Source: Aerococcaceae bacterium zg-252 (GTDB lineage Bacteria; Bacillota; Bacilli; Lactobacillales; Aerococcaceae). From it: DNA of 64,000 nucleotides. The notes beneath the pieces are model-generated. The model saw only the letters and a list, made by a program, of their open reading frames with translations, did no database searches and was not told where the DNA came from. Both the position numbers and the translations under genes were made by a program. Below, piece after piece: positions 47,803 through 55,381 of the stretch. The stretch spans positions 630,001 to 694,000 of the forward strand of contig CP066204.1 in assembly GCA_016237705.1 (NCBI GenBank), given 5' to 3'. Every line of letters starts with the position of its first letter. The first letter of the stretch is position 1.

Positions 47803-49015
47803 TCAAACATTGGCTATTGAAAAGCTACACAAGTTAAAAGTAGGAGCCTTGTTTATGGAGCAAGGCACTGGAAAAACGAGAGTAGCAATAGAATTAATTG
47901 AATCCACTAATGCTACGCTAGCTGTTTTCTTTTGTCCGTTTTCAACAAAAAATAATTTGGAAAACGAACTTAAAAAATGGAGTTTTTCAAAAGAGTATTT
48001 AATTGTTGGTTACGAGACTCTGTCCGCATCCAATCAAAAGTATTTGGAGTTACTCGCTCAATTGCAGAGTGAAAAAGAAGTATTTTTGGTTGCGGATGAA
48101 TCTATTTTTATTAAGAATGAGCAGTCTAAGCGATTTAATCGATTAATAGAATTAGCAAAATATTCCGAATATCGATTGATATTAAACGGCACTCCCGTAA
48201 CAAAAGATGAATGGGACTTATACAATCAGATGAATTTTCTGAGTCCAAAAATAATCGGAATGAATCGCAATGAATTTTTGCGAACATTTTTTAAAAAAAT
48301 AAGATTTAAAAGGAGAGGTCAACCAGAACAAGAATTCTATAAATTATCAGATGTGAATATCGGATATTTGCATCAATTACTGGAACCGTATATTTTCCAA
48401 GCCGATTTGCGTTTCGATAAGCGAGAGACAGTCAAAGAAGTGCAAATAGCTGCTGGAGACGAAACGTATTTTAACTATCAATCTGCTAAAGATACACTTC
48501 TGAAATCTTTAGAGCTTGGTGAATGCAAAGTGGAGATGTTTACCAATTTAGCAAATATATGTTTTTCTGATGAAGAGAGACATAAAAGCATAGCAAAACA
48601 ATTAAATGGACAAATCATTGTGTTTTGCACATTACTGTCTGAAGTTCGTAATATAGCTAGCGTGATTGATTGTTATGTTATTACTGGAGAAACAAAAAAT
48701 AGAGATAACATAATCGAAAAATTTAAAAATAACAATAAACCATTGTTAATTACATTTGGTACGGGAGCGTTTGGTTTAAATTTGCAATTCTGTAATCGAA
48801 TTGCTTTTGCTAGTTTGACATTTGATTATGGGAAAATTGACCAAGCGAAAGCAAGAATTAGAAGATTAGGTCAAAATAAAAATATCGAATATACTTACTT
48901 TATAAGTGATTTAGGAATATTCAATATGATTCAAGAAAATGTTGAACGAAAAATGACGCTTGAAGAATTAGTCATTAAAAAAATCGAGGAGGGGAAAGTG
49001 CATGAATGTGTATGA
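47783..49015 (+). CDS. SF2/SNF2-like DNA helicase
   Basis: A 410-aa helicase: EQGTGKTRVAIE (Walker A, residues 26-37), VADES (DExx box, 104-107), LNGTPVTKDEWDLYNQ (motif III region) and LLITFGTGAFGLNLQFCN plus KARIRRLGQNKNIEYTYFI (motifs V-VI). These are the traits of small SNF2-type translocases. GAGGTGAT precedes the ATG. Coupled to the IbrA-like gene by a 14-bp overlap. Confidence 0.88.
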   Translation: MMTLNDSQTLAIEKLHKLKVGALFMEQGTGKTRVAIELIESTNATLAVFFCPFSTKNNLENELKKWSFSKEYLIVGYETLSASNQKYLELLAQLQSEKEVFLVADESIFIKNEQSKRFNRLIELAKYSEYRLILNGTPVTKDEWDLYNQMNFLSPKIIGMNRNEFLRTFFKKIRFKRRGQPEQEFYKLSDVNIGYLHQLLEPYIFQADLRFDKRETVKEVQIAAGDETYFNYQSAKDTLLKSLELGECKVEMFTNLANICFSDEERHKSIAKQLNGQIIVFCTLLSEVRNIASVIDCYVITGETKNRDNIIEKFKNNNKPLLITFGTGAFGLNLQFCNRIAFASLTFDYGKIDQAKARIRRLGQNKNIEYTYFISDLGIFNMIQENVERKMTLEELVIKKIEEGKVHECV

Positions 49016-50270
49016 GGCAAGCATTGAACGATTGAAATTTATTTTTAATGAATTCGACCATGTGTATATCTCTTTTTCAGGTGGTAAAGACAGTGGTGTC
49101 ATGCTTCATCTTGCACTGAAGTACTTGCGGGAAAATCAGTTGAAGCGTAAAGTGACGCTGCTGCACCTGGATTACGAGGCGCAATACGAAATGACAACGG
49201 ATTTTGTGAAATATATCGAAGAAGAATATAGAGATTATTTGACTGTTTATCATGTTTGCGTCCCGTTTAAAGTTCATACTTGTACGAGCATGTTTCAGAA
49301 TTATTGGCGTCCTTGGGAAGAAGATAAAAAAGACATCTGGGTACGAGAATTGCCTGAAAATGCAATGACAAGAGAGGATTTTCCTTTCTATACTGAAAGC
49401 ATGTGGGATTACGAATTTCAAGAAAAATTATCTGTTTGGGTTCACGAGAAGCAAAAAGCGAAAAGGACTGCTGTTTTGGTTGGTATTAGAACGCAGGAAA
49501 GCTTGAATCGATGGAGGGCCTTGCATAAGGAGCGAAACTCTTATTTCGAAGAGAAAATTTATAGCAAGAAAATAGCTGATTGTGTTTATAATTTTTATCC
49601 AATTTATGATTGGAAGACAGAGGATGTGTGGATAGCGAATGCGAGGTTTGGCTTTGCTTATAACAAGTTATATGATTTGTACTATCAAGCTGGTGTCCCT
49701 GTTAATGCTATGCGTGTAGCTAGTCCTTTTATTTCGGAGGGGCAAGAGTCGCTTGCCTTGTATAAGGCTATTGAACCTCACACTTGGGGGAAATTAGTCA
49801 GCCGAGTGAACGGTGTGAATTTCACGGGTATTTATGGCGGGACGACTGCTGTTGGATGGAAGTCTATCACGAAGCCTGGCAACATGACTTGGAAAGAGTA
49901 TATGGAGTTTTTACTTGATACACTTCCGAAAGAAGCGAAAGCTAATTACTTGCAAAAATTGCAGACTTCTATCAAATTTTGGAAGGAGAGGGGCGGTGTA
50001 TTGTCTGATGAAGTGATACAAGAATTGGATGAACTTGAGATTAAATACGAGTTTTCCAGTCATAACTATAATACAAGTAAAAAAGCGGTCAAGATGGATT
50101 ATCTTGATGATTTAGAGATAAAAGATTTTAAGGTGATTCCAACTTACAAGAGAATGTGCATTTGCATTTTGAAAAATGACCATACGTGTAAATACATGGG
50201 ATTTAGTCAAACGAAGTCAGAACTTATGAAGCGAAAGGAGGCTGTTGAAAAATATGCACGAATACTCTAG
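49002..50270 (+). CDS. IbrA-like PAPS-reductase-fold protein (DUF3440)
   Basis: A 422-aa protein with the PP-loop YISFSGGKDSGVMLHLAL (near residue 23), the ATP-binding motif of adenine-nucleotide alpha hydrolases and PAPS reductases. VLVGIRTQESLNRWRAL and the DUF3440-like remainder match IbrA. The redox-cysteine tail of true assimilatory PAPS reductases is not evident, and no sulfate genes are nearby. A role in modifying nucleic acid or in regulation fits better. GAGGAGGGG precedes the ATG. Confidence 0.88.
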   Translation: MNVYEASIERLKFIFNEFDHVYISFSGGKDSGVMLHLALKYLRENQLKRKVTLLHLDYEAQYEMTTDFVKYIEEEYRDYLTVYHVCVPFKVHTCTSMFQNYWRPWEEDKKDIWVRELPENAMTREDFPFYTESMWDYEFQEKLSVWVHEKQKAKRTAVLVGIRTQESLNRWRALHKERNSYFEEKIYSKKIADCVYNFYPIYDWKTEDVWIANARFGFAYNKLYDLYYQAGVPVNAMRVASPFISEGQESLALYKAIEPHTWGKLVSRVNGVNFTGIYGGTTAVGWKSITKPGNMTWKEYMEFLLDTLPKEAKANYLQKLQTSIKFWKERGGVLSDEVIQELDELEIKYEFSSHNYNTSKKAVKMDYLDDLEIKDFKVIPTYKRMCICILKNDHTCKYMGFSQTKSELMKRKEAVEKYARIL

Positions 50271-50769
50271 TCCTGTTTACAATGTGAAACGAATTCCGAT
50301 TGAAAAAATAAAAGCGAACGCTTATAATCCTAATAGCGTAGCGAGTCCGGAAATGAGACTGTTGTATCAATCTATTAAGCAAGATGGTTATACGATGCCA
50401 ATTGTTTGTTATTATCTTGAAAACGAAGATAAATATGAGATTGTAGACGGATTTCACCGGTATACAACAATGTTAAATCATAAAGATATTTATGAACGTG
50501 AAGAAGGATGTCTTCCTGTATCGGTAATTGATAAACCTTTATCTGATAGAATGGCATCAACTATACGTCATAATAGAGCGAGAGGTTCTCACAGTATTGA
50601 ATTAATGACTAATATTGTTGCAGAATTGGTCGATTCAGGTATGTCAGATGCATGGATTCTAAAAAATATTGGTATGGATGCGGATGAGCTACTGCGATTA
50701 AAACAAATTAGTGGTTTGGCTTCGCTGTTTAAAGATAAAGAGTTTAGTAAGTCGCTGGAAGAAAATTAA
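50254..50769 (+). CDS. IbrB-like ParB-domain protein
   Basis: A 171-aa ParB/Srx-fold protein: RIPIEKIKANAYNPNSVA, QSIKQDGYTMPIVCY, YEIVDGFHRYTTM and the second block RHNRARGSHSIELMTNIVAE. These are the features of IbrB. ATG at 50254 lies 12 nt after AAAGGAGG; a TTG at 50245 is only 3 nt from it. It always pairs with IbrA-like genes in known cases and overlaps the one here. Confidence 0.87.
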   Translation: MHEYSSPVYNVKRIPIEKIKANAYNPNSVASPEMRLLYQSIKQDGYTMPIVCYYLENEDKYEIVDGFHRYTTMLNHKDIYEREEGCLPVSVIDKPLSDRMASTIRHNRARGSHSIELMTNIVAELVDSGMSDAWILKNIGMDADELLRLKQISGLASLFKDKEFSKSLEEN

Positions 50770-50850
50770 CGTATATAATAGGAAGAGAAAATTTCACATC
50801 GATGAAAAAATCAGTTGAGTAGAAAAATTATAAAAAATATTAAAAAAGTG

Positions 50851-50879
50851 TAGACAATAGATTTTGAATCGTTTATAAT
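50851..50879 (+). promoter_or_regulatory. Outward promoter at the prophage right end
   Basis: -35 TAGACA (50851-50856) and a perfect -10 TATAAT (50874-50879) with 17-bp spacing. It points to attR and the tRNA genes 98 bp downstream, with no terminator in between. No credible gene lies between. It probably transcribes the tRNAs that integration cut off from their operon promoter. Confidence 0.8.
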
Positions 50880-50955
50880 GAAAAACGTTGAAGATGAGTT
50901 TGAATTTTTTTTGCAACGGGATGCCTTAACTGTTGCGATAGCAATAAGTTTTAGA

Positions 50956-50969
50956 CCCTCCTTCTCCGT
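50956..50969 (+). other. attR core
   Basis: Exact copy of the attL core CCCTCCTTCTCCGT. Host DNA resumes to its right with AAAACAC and tRNA-Glu. Joining sequence left of attL to that right of attR rebuilds an uninterrupted tRNA-Ser(GCT)-tRNA-Glu operon. Confidence 0.9.
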
Positions 50970-50976
50970 AAAACAC

Positions 50977-51048
50977 GGTCCGTTGGTCAAGTGGTTAAGA
51001 CACCGCCCTTTCACGGCGGTAACACGGGTTCGAATCCCGTACGGATCA
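50977..51048 (+). tRNA. tRNA-Glu(TTC)
   Basis: A 72-nt cloverleaf with acceptor GGTCCGT/ACGGATC and anticodon TTC. First tRNA after attR, 8 bp from it. Confidence 0.96.
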
Positions 51049-51062
51049 TTAAAGCAAAAGGT

Positions 51063-51152
51063 GGAGGATTACCCAAGTCCGGCTGAAGGGAACGGTCTTG
51101 AAAACCGTCAGGCGTGTAAAAGCGTGCGTGGGTTCGAATCCCACATCCTCCT
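51063..51152 (+). tRNA. tRNA-Ser(TGA), copy 2
   Basis: 90 nt, identical to 798-887. Confidence 0.95.
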
Positions 51153-51156
51153 TAAG

Positions 51157-51229
51157 GGTTCCGTGGTGTAGGGGTTAACATGCCTGCCTGTCACGCAGGA
51201 GATCGCGGGTTCAAATCCCGTCGGGACCG
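51157..51229 (+). tRNA. tRNA-Asp(GTC)
   Basis: A 73-nt cloverleaf with acceptor GGTTCCG/CGGGACC (one G-U pair) and anticodon GTC. Only 4 bp separate it from tRNA-Ser. Confidence 0.96.
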
Positions 51230-51238
51230 TAGAAGCAT

Positions 51239-51309
51239 GCGGGTGTAGTTTAGTGGTAAAACTACAGCCTTCCAAGCTGTTGTCGCGAGTTCGATTCTCG
51301 TCACCCGCT
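51239..51309 (+). tRNA. tRNA-Gly(TCC), copy 2
   Basis: 71 nt, identical to 1001-1071. Last tRNA of the operon. Confidence 0.95.
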
Positions 51310-51314
51310 TGTTT

Positions 51315-51337
51315 AACTCACTTCGGTGAGTTTTTTT
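51315..51337 (+). terminator. Terminator of the tRNA operon
   Basis: AACTCAC-TTCG-GTGAGTT stem with a UUCG loop and a T-run. Confidence 0.92.
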
Positions 51338-51359
51338 ATTTTGTATTAGGAGGGTTGTT

Positions 51360-51599
51360 ATGTTAGATAGTATCAAGATTACACGTTTAAATGAATTAGC
51401 TAGAAAGAAAAAAGCTGAGGGTTTATCGCAAGAAGAATTAGCTGAACAGGCTGAGTTAAGAAAAGAATATTTAGAAAATTTACGTTCTGGGTTTAGAAAT
51501 CATATTGAGGGGTTGAAAATTGTTGATGAGAATGGTAATGATGTTACCCCTGATAAAATAAAAGATATTCAAAAGGAAAAAGGATTGCATAATCGATAA
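51360..51599 (+). CDS. UPF0291 (DUF896) family protein
   Basis: A 79-aa protein of the YnzC/UPF0291 family ([40 protein letters not shown]). Short, helical and cytoplasmic; YnzC of Bacillus is SOS-linked but its function is unknown. AGGAGG precedes the ATG. First host gene after the tRNA terminator. Confidence 0.93.
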   Translation: MLDSIKITRLNELARKKKAEGLSQEELAEQAELRKEYLENLRSGFRNHIEGLKIVDENGNDVTPDKIKDIQKEKGLHNR

Positions 51600-51679
51600 T
51601 TTGATTAAATTGTTCTTTTTAATTTACTTAAACTCTAGTATAATGTAAGTATGTTAATTAATGAAAGTGAGGTAATTTA

Positions 51680-51895
51680 ATGCCAACTTGGATCTGGTTG
51701 TTAATTGTATTAATTGCACTAATTGCAGGTTTTGTGGCTGGTTTTTTCATGGCTCGTCGTTATATGATGAATTATTTTAAAGAAAATCCACCGATTGATG
51801 AACGCATGATTACAATGATGATGGCTCAAATGGGTCAAAAACCGTCTAGAAAAAAAGTTCAACAAATTATGCAATCAATGAAGGTTCGCCAATAA
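51680..51895 (+). CDS. UPF0154 (YneF) family membrane protein
   Basis: A 71-aa protein with one N-terminal membrane helix (WIWLLIVLIALIAGFVAGFF) and the conserved UPF0154 tail (NPPIDERMITMMMAQMGQKP, SRKKVQQIM). A -10 TATAAT lies at 51639-51644. Function unknown. Confidence 0.94.
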   Translation: MPTWIWLLIVLIALIAGFVAGFFMARRYMMNYFKENPPIDERMITMMMAQMGQKPSRKKVQQIMQSMKVRQ

Positions 51896-51903
51896 TTAAT
51901 GAT

Positions 51904-51936
51904 AGCTTTTCTCAAATTTGGGAAAAGCTTTTTTTA
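51904..51936 (+). terminator. Terminator after the UPF0154 gene
   Basis: AGCTTTTC pairs with GAAAAGCT, followed by a run of Ts. Confidence 0.9.
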
Positions 51937-52006
51937 ATTCATATTACTTGAAATTATTGGCAGTTGGGTATAGACTGAAACTAATATTTTAAAGGGGGAT
52001 ATTGAC

Positions 52007-52915
52007 ATGATTTATCAAAATATTGCTGATACAATTGGGAATACACCATTAGTGAAACTAAACTTTAATGAAGAGAATATTGCAGATGTTTTTGTAAAAG
52101 TAGAGAGTTTTAACCCAAGTGGTAGTGTGAAGGATAGAGCTACTTATTATATTTTACAAGATTTACTTTCTAAAGGGACTTTAAAAAATGGTGGTACGAT
52201 TATTGAAGCTACGAGTGGAAATACTGGTGTAGCATTGTCAATGATGGGTGCTGCATTAGGTATTAAGGTAATATTAGTGATGCCAGAAACGATGACGGTT
52301 GAACGTCGTAATTTAATGGCTGCGTATGGAGCTGAAATTGTATTGACACCTGGAACTGAGGGTATGGCTGGTGCTACGAAAAAAGCTGAGAGTTTATCAG
52401 CTGAACTGAATGCACCTATTTTTGGACAATTTTCAAATCCTGCGAATATTCAAGCTCACTTTGAAACTACTGCAAAAGAAATTTTATCAGATTTAGGTCA
52501 TGTCGATGGGTTTGTTGCTGGTGTGGGAACTGGTGGAACGGTATCGGGTACGGCTAAAGGCTTAAAAGAAAGTAATGCTGAAACGGTTGTTTGGGCTGTT
52601 GAACCAGAAGAATCTGCACTTATCTCTAAAGGAGTAGCTGGGCCACATAAAATTCAAGGGATTGGGGCTAACTTTATCCCAGATAATTTTGATGCTGCGA
52701 TTATTGATACGGTTGTAACGGTATCAAGTGAAGATGCAATGGCGATGACTCGTAAATTAGCTAAAGAATTTGGTATTTTAGCTGGGGTTTCTGCTGGAGC
52801 GAATGTAACGGCAGCATTGCGTTTAGCTAAGACTCTAGGTGCTGGAAAACAAGTTGTAACAGTGTTACCAGATACAGGCGAACGTTATTTATCGACAGGA
52901 ATTTTTAATGCTTAA
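52007..52915 (+). CDS. cysK: Cysteine synthase A
   Basis: A 302-aa O-acetylserine sulfhydrylase. PLP lysine in NPSGSVKDRAT (about residue 43), substrate loop EATSGNTGVALSM, phosphate-binding GVGTGGTVSGTAKG and the C-terminal PDTGERYLSTGIF. It converts O-acetylserine and sulfide to cysteine. The next gene makes O-acetylserine and overlaps by 8 bp, so the operon covers both steps. AAAGGGGGA precedes the ATG. Confidence 0.96.
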   Translation: MIYQNIADTIGNTPLVKLNFNEENIADVFVKVESFNPSGSVKDRATYYILQDLLSKGTLKNGGTIIEATSGNTGVALSMMGAALGIKVILVMPETMTVERRNLMAAYGAEIVLTPGTEGMAGATKKAESLSAELNAPIFGQFSNPANIQAHFETTAKEILSDLGHVDGFVAGVGTGGTVSGTAKGLKESNAETVVWAVEPEESALISKGVAGPHKIQGIGANFIPDNFDAAIIDTVVTVSSEDAMAMTRKLAKEFGILAGVSAGANVTAALRLAKTLGAGKQVVTVLPDTGERYLSTGIFNA

Positions 52916-53474
52916 GATTATTAAATTTTGGTGGAATGAGGCAAAGTGGGCGTATGAGAATGATCCGTCATGTAAAAGTGTATGGCAAGCATTTTTCTTG
53001 TTTCCAGGCTTAAAGGCAAGACGTTATCATATGCTCTCGCATTGGTTTTATCAACGGAATTTTTATTTTATTTCACGCTATATTTCTGAGAGAGCAAGTA
53101 GAAAAACGGGTATTGAGATTCATCCTGGTGCGAAGTTAGGGAAACATTTGTTTATCGATCATGGTACAGGTGTTGTGATTGGTGAAACGGTTGTGATCGG
53201 TGATCGTGTAACAATTTTTCATGGTGTAACATTAGGGGGTACTGGAAAAACGAAAGGTGTAAAACGGCATCCGACGGTGGAAGATGATGTCATTATCGGT
53301 GCTGGTGCAACGATTTTAGGTGATGTCACGCTGCATCGTAAGTCGAAAATAGGTGCAGGGGCGGTTGTTTTAAAATCTGTACCGGAAAATGTAACGGCAG
53401 TAGGGATTCCAGCTGTTTTCTATTCGCAAAAGGAAATACCGAATGAAGTTGTCCCAATTGAGTGGACAATCTAA
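52908..53474 (+). CDS. cysE: Serine O-acetyltransferase
   Basis: A 188-aa left-handed beta-helix acetyltransferase: GIEIHPGAKLGKHLFIDHGT, GVVIGETVVIGD, HGVTLGGTG, HPTVEDDVIIGAGATILG. It acetylates serine with acetyl-CoA, the first step of cysteine synthesis. It overlaps cysK and is translationally coupled. Length suits the short Firmicutes form. Confidence 0.95.
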   Translation: MLKIIKFWWNEAKWAYENDPSCKSVWQAFFLFPGLKARRYHMLSHWFYQRNFYFISRYISERASRKTGIEIHPGAKLGKHLFIDHGTGVVIGETVVIGDRVTIFHGVTLGGTGKTKGVKRHPTVEDDVIIGAGATILGDVTLHRKSKIGAGAVVLKSVPENVTAVGIPAVFYSQKEIPNEVVPIEWTI

Positions 53475-53579
53475 TCTATTGAGTTTGTTAAAAAGGATAA
53501 GTGGAGTTGTGCTTGAGTAGAAAATACCTTGATAGTTCAAGAAAAAGGCTTGATTGATGCAGGTGGGCACTTATCTAAA

Positions 53580-53595
53580 ATACTATATTTAGTAT
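53580..53595. promoter_or_regulatory. Candidate NrdR box 1 upstream of nrdH
   Basis: ATACTATATTTAGTAT is an inverted repeat matching 13 of 16 positions of the NrdR box ACACWATATMTWGTGT. It lies 31 bp from box 2, three helical turns, as usual for paired NrdR sites. Confidence 0.65.
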
Positions 53596-53610
53596 TGGTA
53601 TTGATAAAAA

Positions 53611-53626
53611 ACACAATATCTTGTTG
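53611..53626. promoter_or_regulatory. Candidate NrdR box 2 upstream of nrdH
   Basis: ACACAATATCTTGTTG matches 14 of 16 NrdR-box positions, about 60 bp before the nrdH ATG. Repression by NrdR at high dATP is inferred. Confidence 0.68.
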
Positions 53627-53687
53627 CGAAAGTCTGTTCGAGCAAGTAGAATAGATTTTATGATAAAGATGTGGAAAGAGTGATGAA

Positions 53688-53918
53688 ATGAAAAATATAA
53701 CTGTTTATTCAAAACCAAATTGCATGCAATGTAATTTTACAAAGAAATTTTTAGATGATAATGCAATTGATTATACAATGATTGATGTATATGAAGACGA
53801 AGTAGCGTTAGCCAAAGTAAAAGAACTTGGGTTTCAATCGCTACCAGTAGTGGTCATTGAAGGGGAAGAACCGTTCTTTGGTTTTAGACCAGATCGCTTA
53901 GAAAGTTTAACTGCATAA
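53688..53918 (+). CDS. nrdH: NrdH-redoxin (host)
   Basis: A 76-aa glutaredoxin-like protein with active site CMQC (residues 11-14) and the NrdH signature FQSLPVVV and FGFRPDRLESL. It reduces class Ib ribonucleotide reductase. The nrdIEF genes are not adjacent, so nrdH stands alone here. Two candidate NrdR boxes precede it. Confidence 0.95.
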   Translation: MKNITVYSKPNCMQCNFTKKFLDDNAIDYTMIDVYEDEVALAKVKELGFQSLPVVVIEGEEPFFGFRPDRLESLTA

Positions 53919-53930
53919 TTTGTAATGTTG

Positions 53931-53965
53931 AAAGAGATGACTCCATTGGGGTGTATCTCTTTTTT
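53931..53965 (+). terminator. Terminator after nrdH
   Basis: AGAGAT pairs with ATCTCT, with further imperfect pairing, followed by seven Ts. Confidence 0.8.
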
Positions 53966-53977
53966 TAGGAGTACGCG

Positions 53978-54235
53978 ATGAATTTATTTTTTGGATATTT
54001 ACTAGTGATTAATGGTTTGGTATTCATTTTAATGGGAATTGATAAATATAAGGCCGTCAAACAACGATTTCGGATTCCAGAGAGTTGGTTGTTAGCACTC
54101 GGAATTTTAGGTGGTGGTTGTGGTGGCTGGATTGGCATGGTCTTGTTTCGTCATAAAATTCGCAAACCGTATTTCAAAGTGGTATTTACTGCTGGAATCA
54201 TTGGTATGGCATATATTTATTGGCGATTTTTTTGA
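53978..54235 (+). CDS. DUF1294 membrane protein
   Basis: An 85-aa protein with three membrane segments and the DUF1294 pattern NGLVFILMGIDKYKA, RIPESWLLALGILGGGCGGW and FRHKIRKPYFKVVF. Function unknown. Confidence 0.9.
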   Translation: MNLFFGYLLVINGLVFILMGIDKYKAVKQRFRIPESWLLALGILGGGCGGWIGMVLFRHKIRKPYFKVVFTAGIIGMAYIYWRFF

Positions 54236-54260
54236 AAAAAAGCGGATTCTTTGTTATACT
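54232..54260 (+). promoter_or_regulatory. Promoter of the HIT gene
   Basis: -35 TTGAAA (54232-54237) and -10 TATACT (54255-54260), 17 bp apart, 48 bp before the ATG. Confidence 0.75.
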
Positions 54261-54307
54261 CAAAAAACAGAGATTACTAAATTTTTAATACATGAGGAGA
54301 ACAAAAT

Positions 54308-54733
54308 ATGACGGATTGTATTTTTTGTAAAATAATTAATGGTGAGATTCCATCATCAAAAGTTTATGAGGATGAGGAAGTTTACGCATTTTTAGATATT
54401 TCCCAAACGACAGCTGGACATACATTAGTAGTGCCTAAAGTGCATGTAGCGGATATTTTTGAGTATTCAGATGAATTAGCTGCACGAGTAATGGCTCGTT
54501 TACCTAAGGTTGCTCGGGCGTTAGATGCTGCTTTTCCGGAAATGAAAGGATTAAATGTATTGAGTAATAATCGTGAAATGGCTTATCAAACGGTATTTCA
54601 TTCGCACTGGCATTTAATTCCACGATATAGTCAAGAAGATGGTTTTAAATTAATGTTTACGCAAAGAACAGGCGAAATGAGTGGCGAAGAATTAAATCAA
54701 ATGGCTGCTAATATTGCATCGCATATTGAATAA
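54308..54733 (+). CDS. HIT-family hydrolase
   Basis: A 141-aa histidine-triad protein: N-terminal zinc half DCIFCKIINGEIPSSKVYED and catalytic HSHWHLIPRY (HxHxH, about residues 97-101). Hydrolyses nucleotide phosphoramidates; like B. subtilis Hit. GAGGAG precedes the ATG. Confidence 0.95.
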   Translation: MTDCIFCKIINGEIPSSKVYEDEEVYAFLDISQTTAGHTLVVPKVHVADIFEYSDELAARVMARLPKVARALDAAFPEMKGLNVLSNNREMAYQTVFHSHWHLIPRYSQEDGFKLMFTQRTGEMSGEELNQMAANIASHIE

Positions 54734-54750
54734 ATTGAAGTGTGAAATAG

Positions 54751-54916
54751 AGTGTGGCACTGAGCGTTTTGAGTTCAGCTCGTTGGAATCAGAATAGAAC
54801 ATAGTGTGACACCGAGCGTTTTGAAATGAACCACGGGAGAAAGTTACTGACGTGCGAGTAGCGTACAGAGGAGACTTCCGAAGTGGACGTCATTTCAACT
54901 CGTTGGAACCAGAATA
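54751..54916. repeat. Diverged copy of the 119-bp 5'-UTR repeat
   Basis: A unit of 120 bp (blocks TTCAGCTCGTTGGAATCAGA at 54774 and TTCAACTCGTTGGAACCAGA at 54894) plus part of another upstream. It shares CATAGTGTGA and CAGAGGAGACTTC-GAAGTGGACGTC with the repeats before polC. Its end GAACCAGAATAGGAGG supplies the ribosome-binding site of the YtxH gene. Confidence 0.8.
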
Positions 54917-54927
54917 GGAGGGATTCG

Positions 54928-55287
54928 ATGTCAGGGTTTAAATCAGGTTTATTTTGGGGTGCAGTATTTGGGGGAGTAGCAGGTTTAATGCACGCACCAC
55001 AAAAGGGGAGTCAGACACGCAAAGAATTAAGTGAGTTTGTGGCACAAGTAAAAGAAGATGCGACTGATTTAAAGTTTAAGTCGGATCATTTACAAGTATT
55101 AACGAATCGTATTGTCAATATTGAGATGAAACAAACATTGGAAATAGTTGATGAAGTATCTAGACAGGCTAAGCAATTTTTAGAGTCCAATCAGCCAAGA
55201 ATTAATCGTATTCAGAAGAAGTTAGCACGTTTGCAAGAAAATCTTGAACATAATGTGAAAGAATTGCGAACAAATGAAGAAAAGTAA
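54928..55287 (+). CDS. YtxH-domain protein
   Basis: A 119-aa protein: Gly-rich hydrophobic start (FKSGLFWGAVFGGVAGLMHA), a conserved APQKGSQTRKEL and coiled-coil remainder. YtxH-like proteins are small membrane-anchored stress proteins. ATG at 54928 follows AGGAGGG, which belongs to the upstream repeat. Confidence 0.85.
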   Translation: MSGFKSGLFWGAVFGGVAGLMHAPQKGSQTRKELSEFVAQVKEDATDLKFKSDHLQVLTNRIVNIEMKQTLEIVDEVSRQAKQFLESNQPRINRIQKKLARLQENLEHNVKELRTNEEK

Positions 55288-55381
55288 TAAAATTTCATGA
55301 ATAATCAACTATTTGCCTTAAAATTATGGTATAGTATCAATGGTTATAAAATTTGAAGAAATTGAAGGAGTCAACATCATA

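Noticed and set aside
49077..49421. 114-codon minus-strand ORF inside the IbrA-like gene
   Set aside because: It is a shadow of a well-supported gene with a PP-loop motif on the plus strand.
50878..51171. 97-codon ORF running from the right-end promoter into the tRNAs
   Set aside because: Its start lies in the -10 box and it translates through tRNA-Glu and tRNA-Ser.
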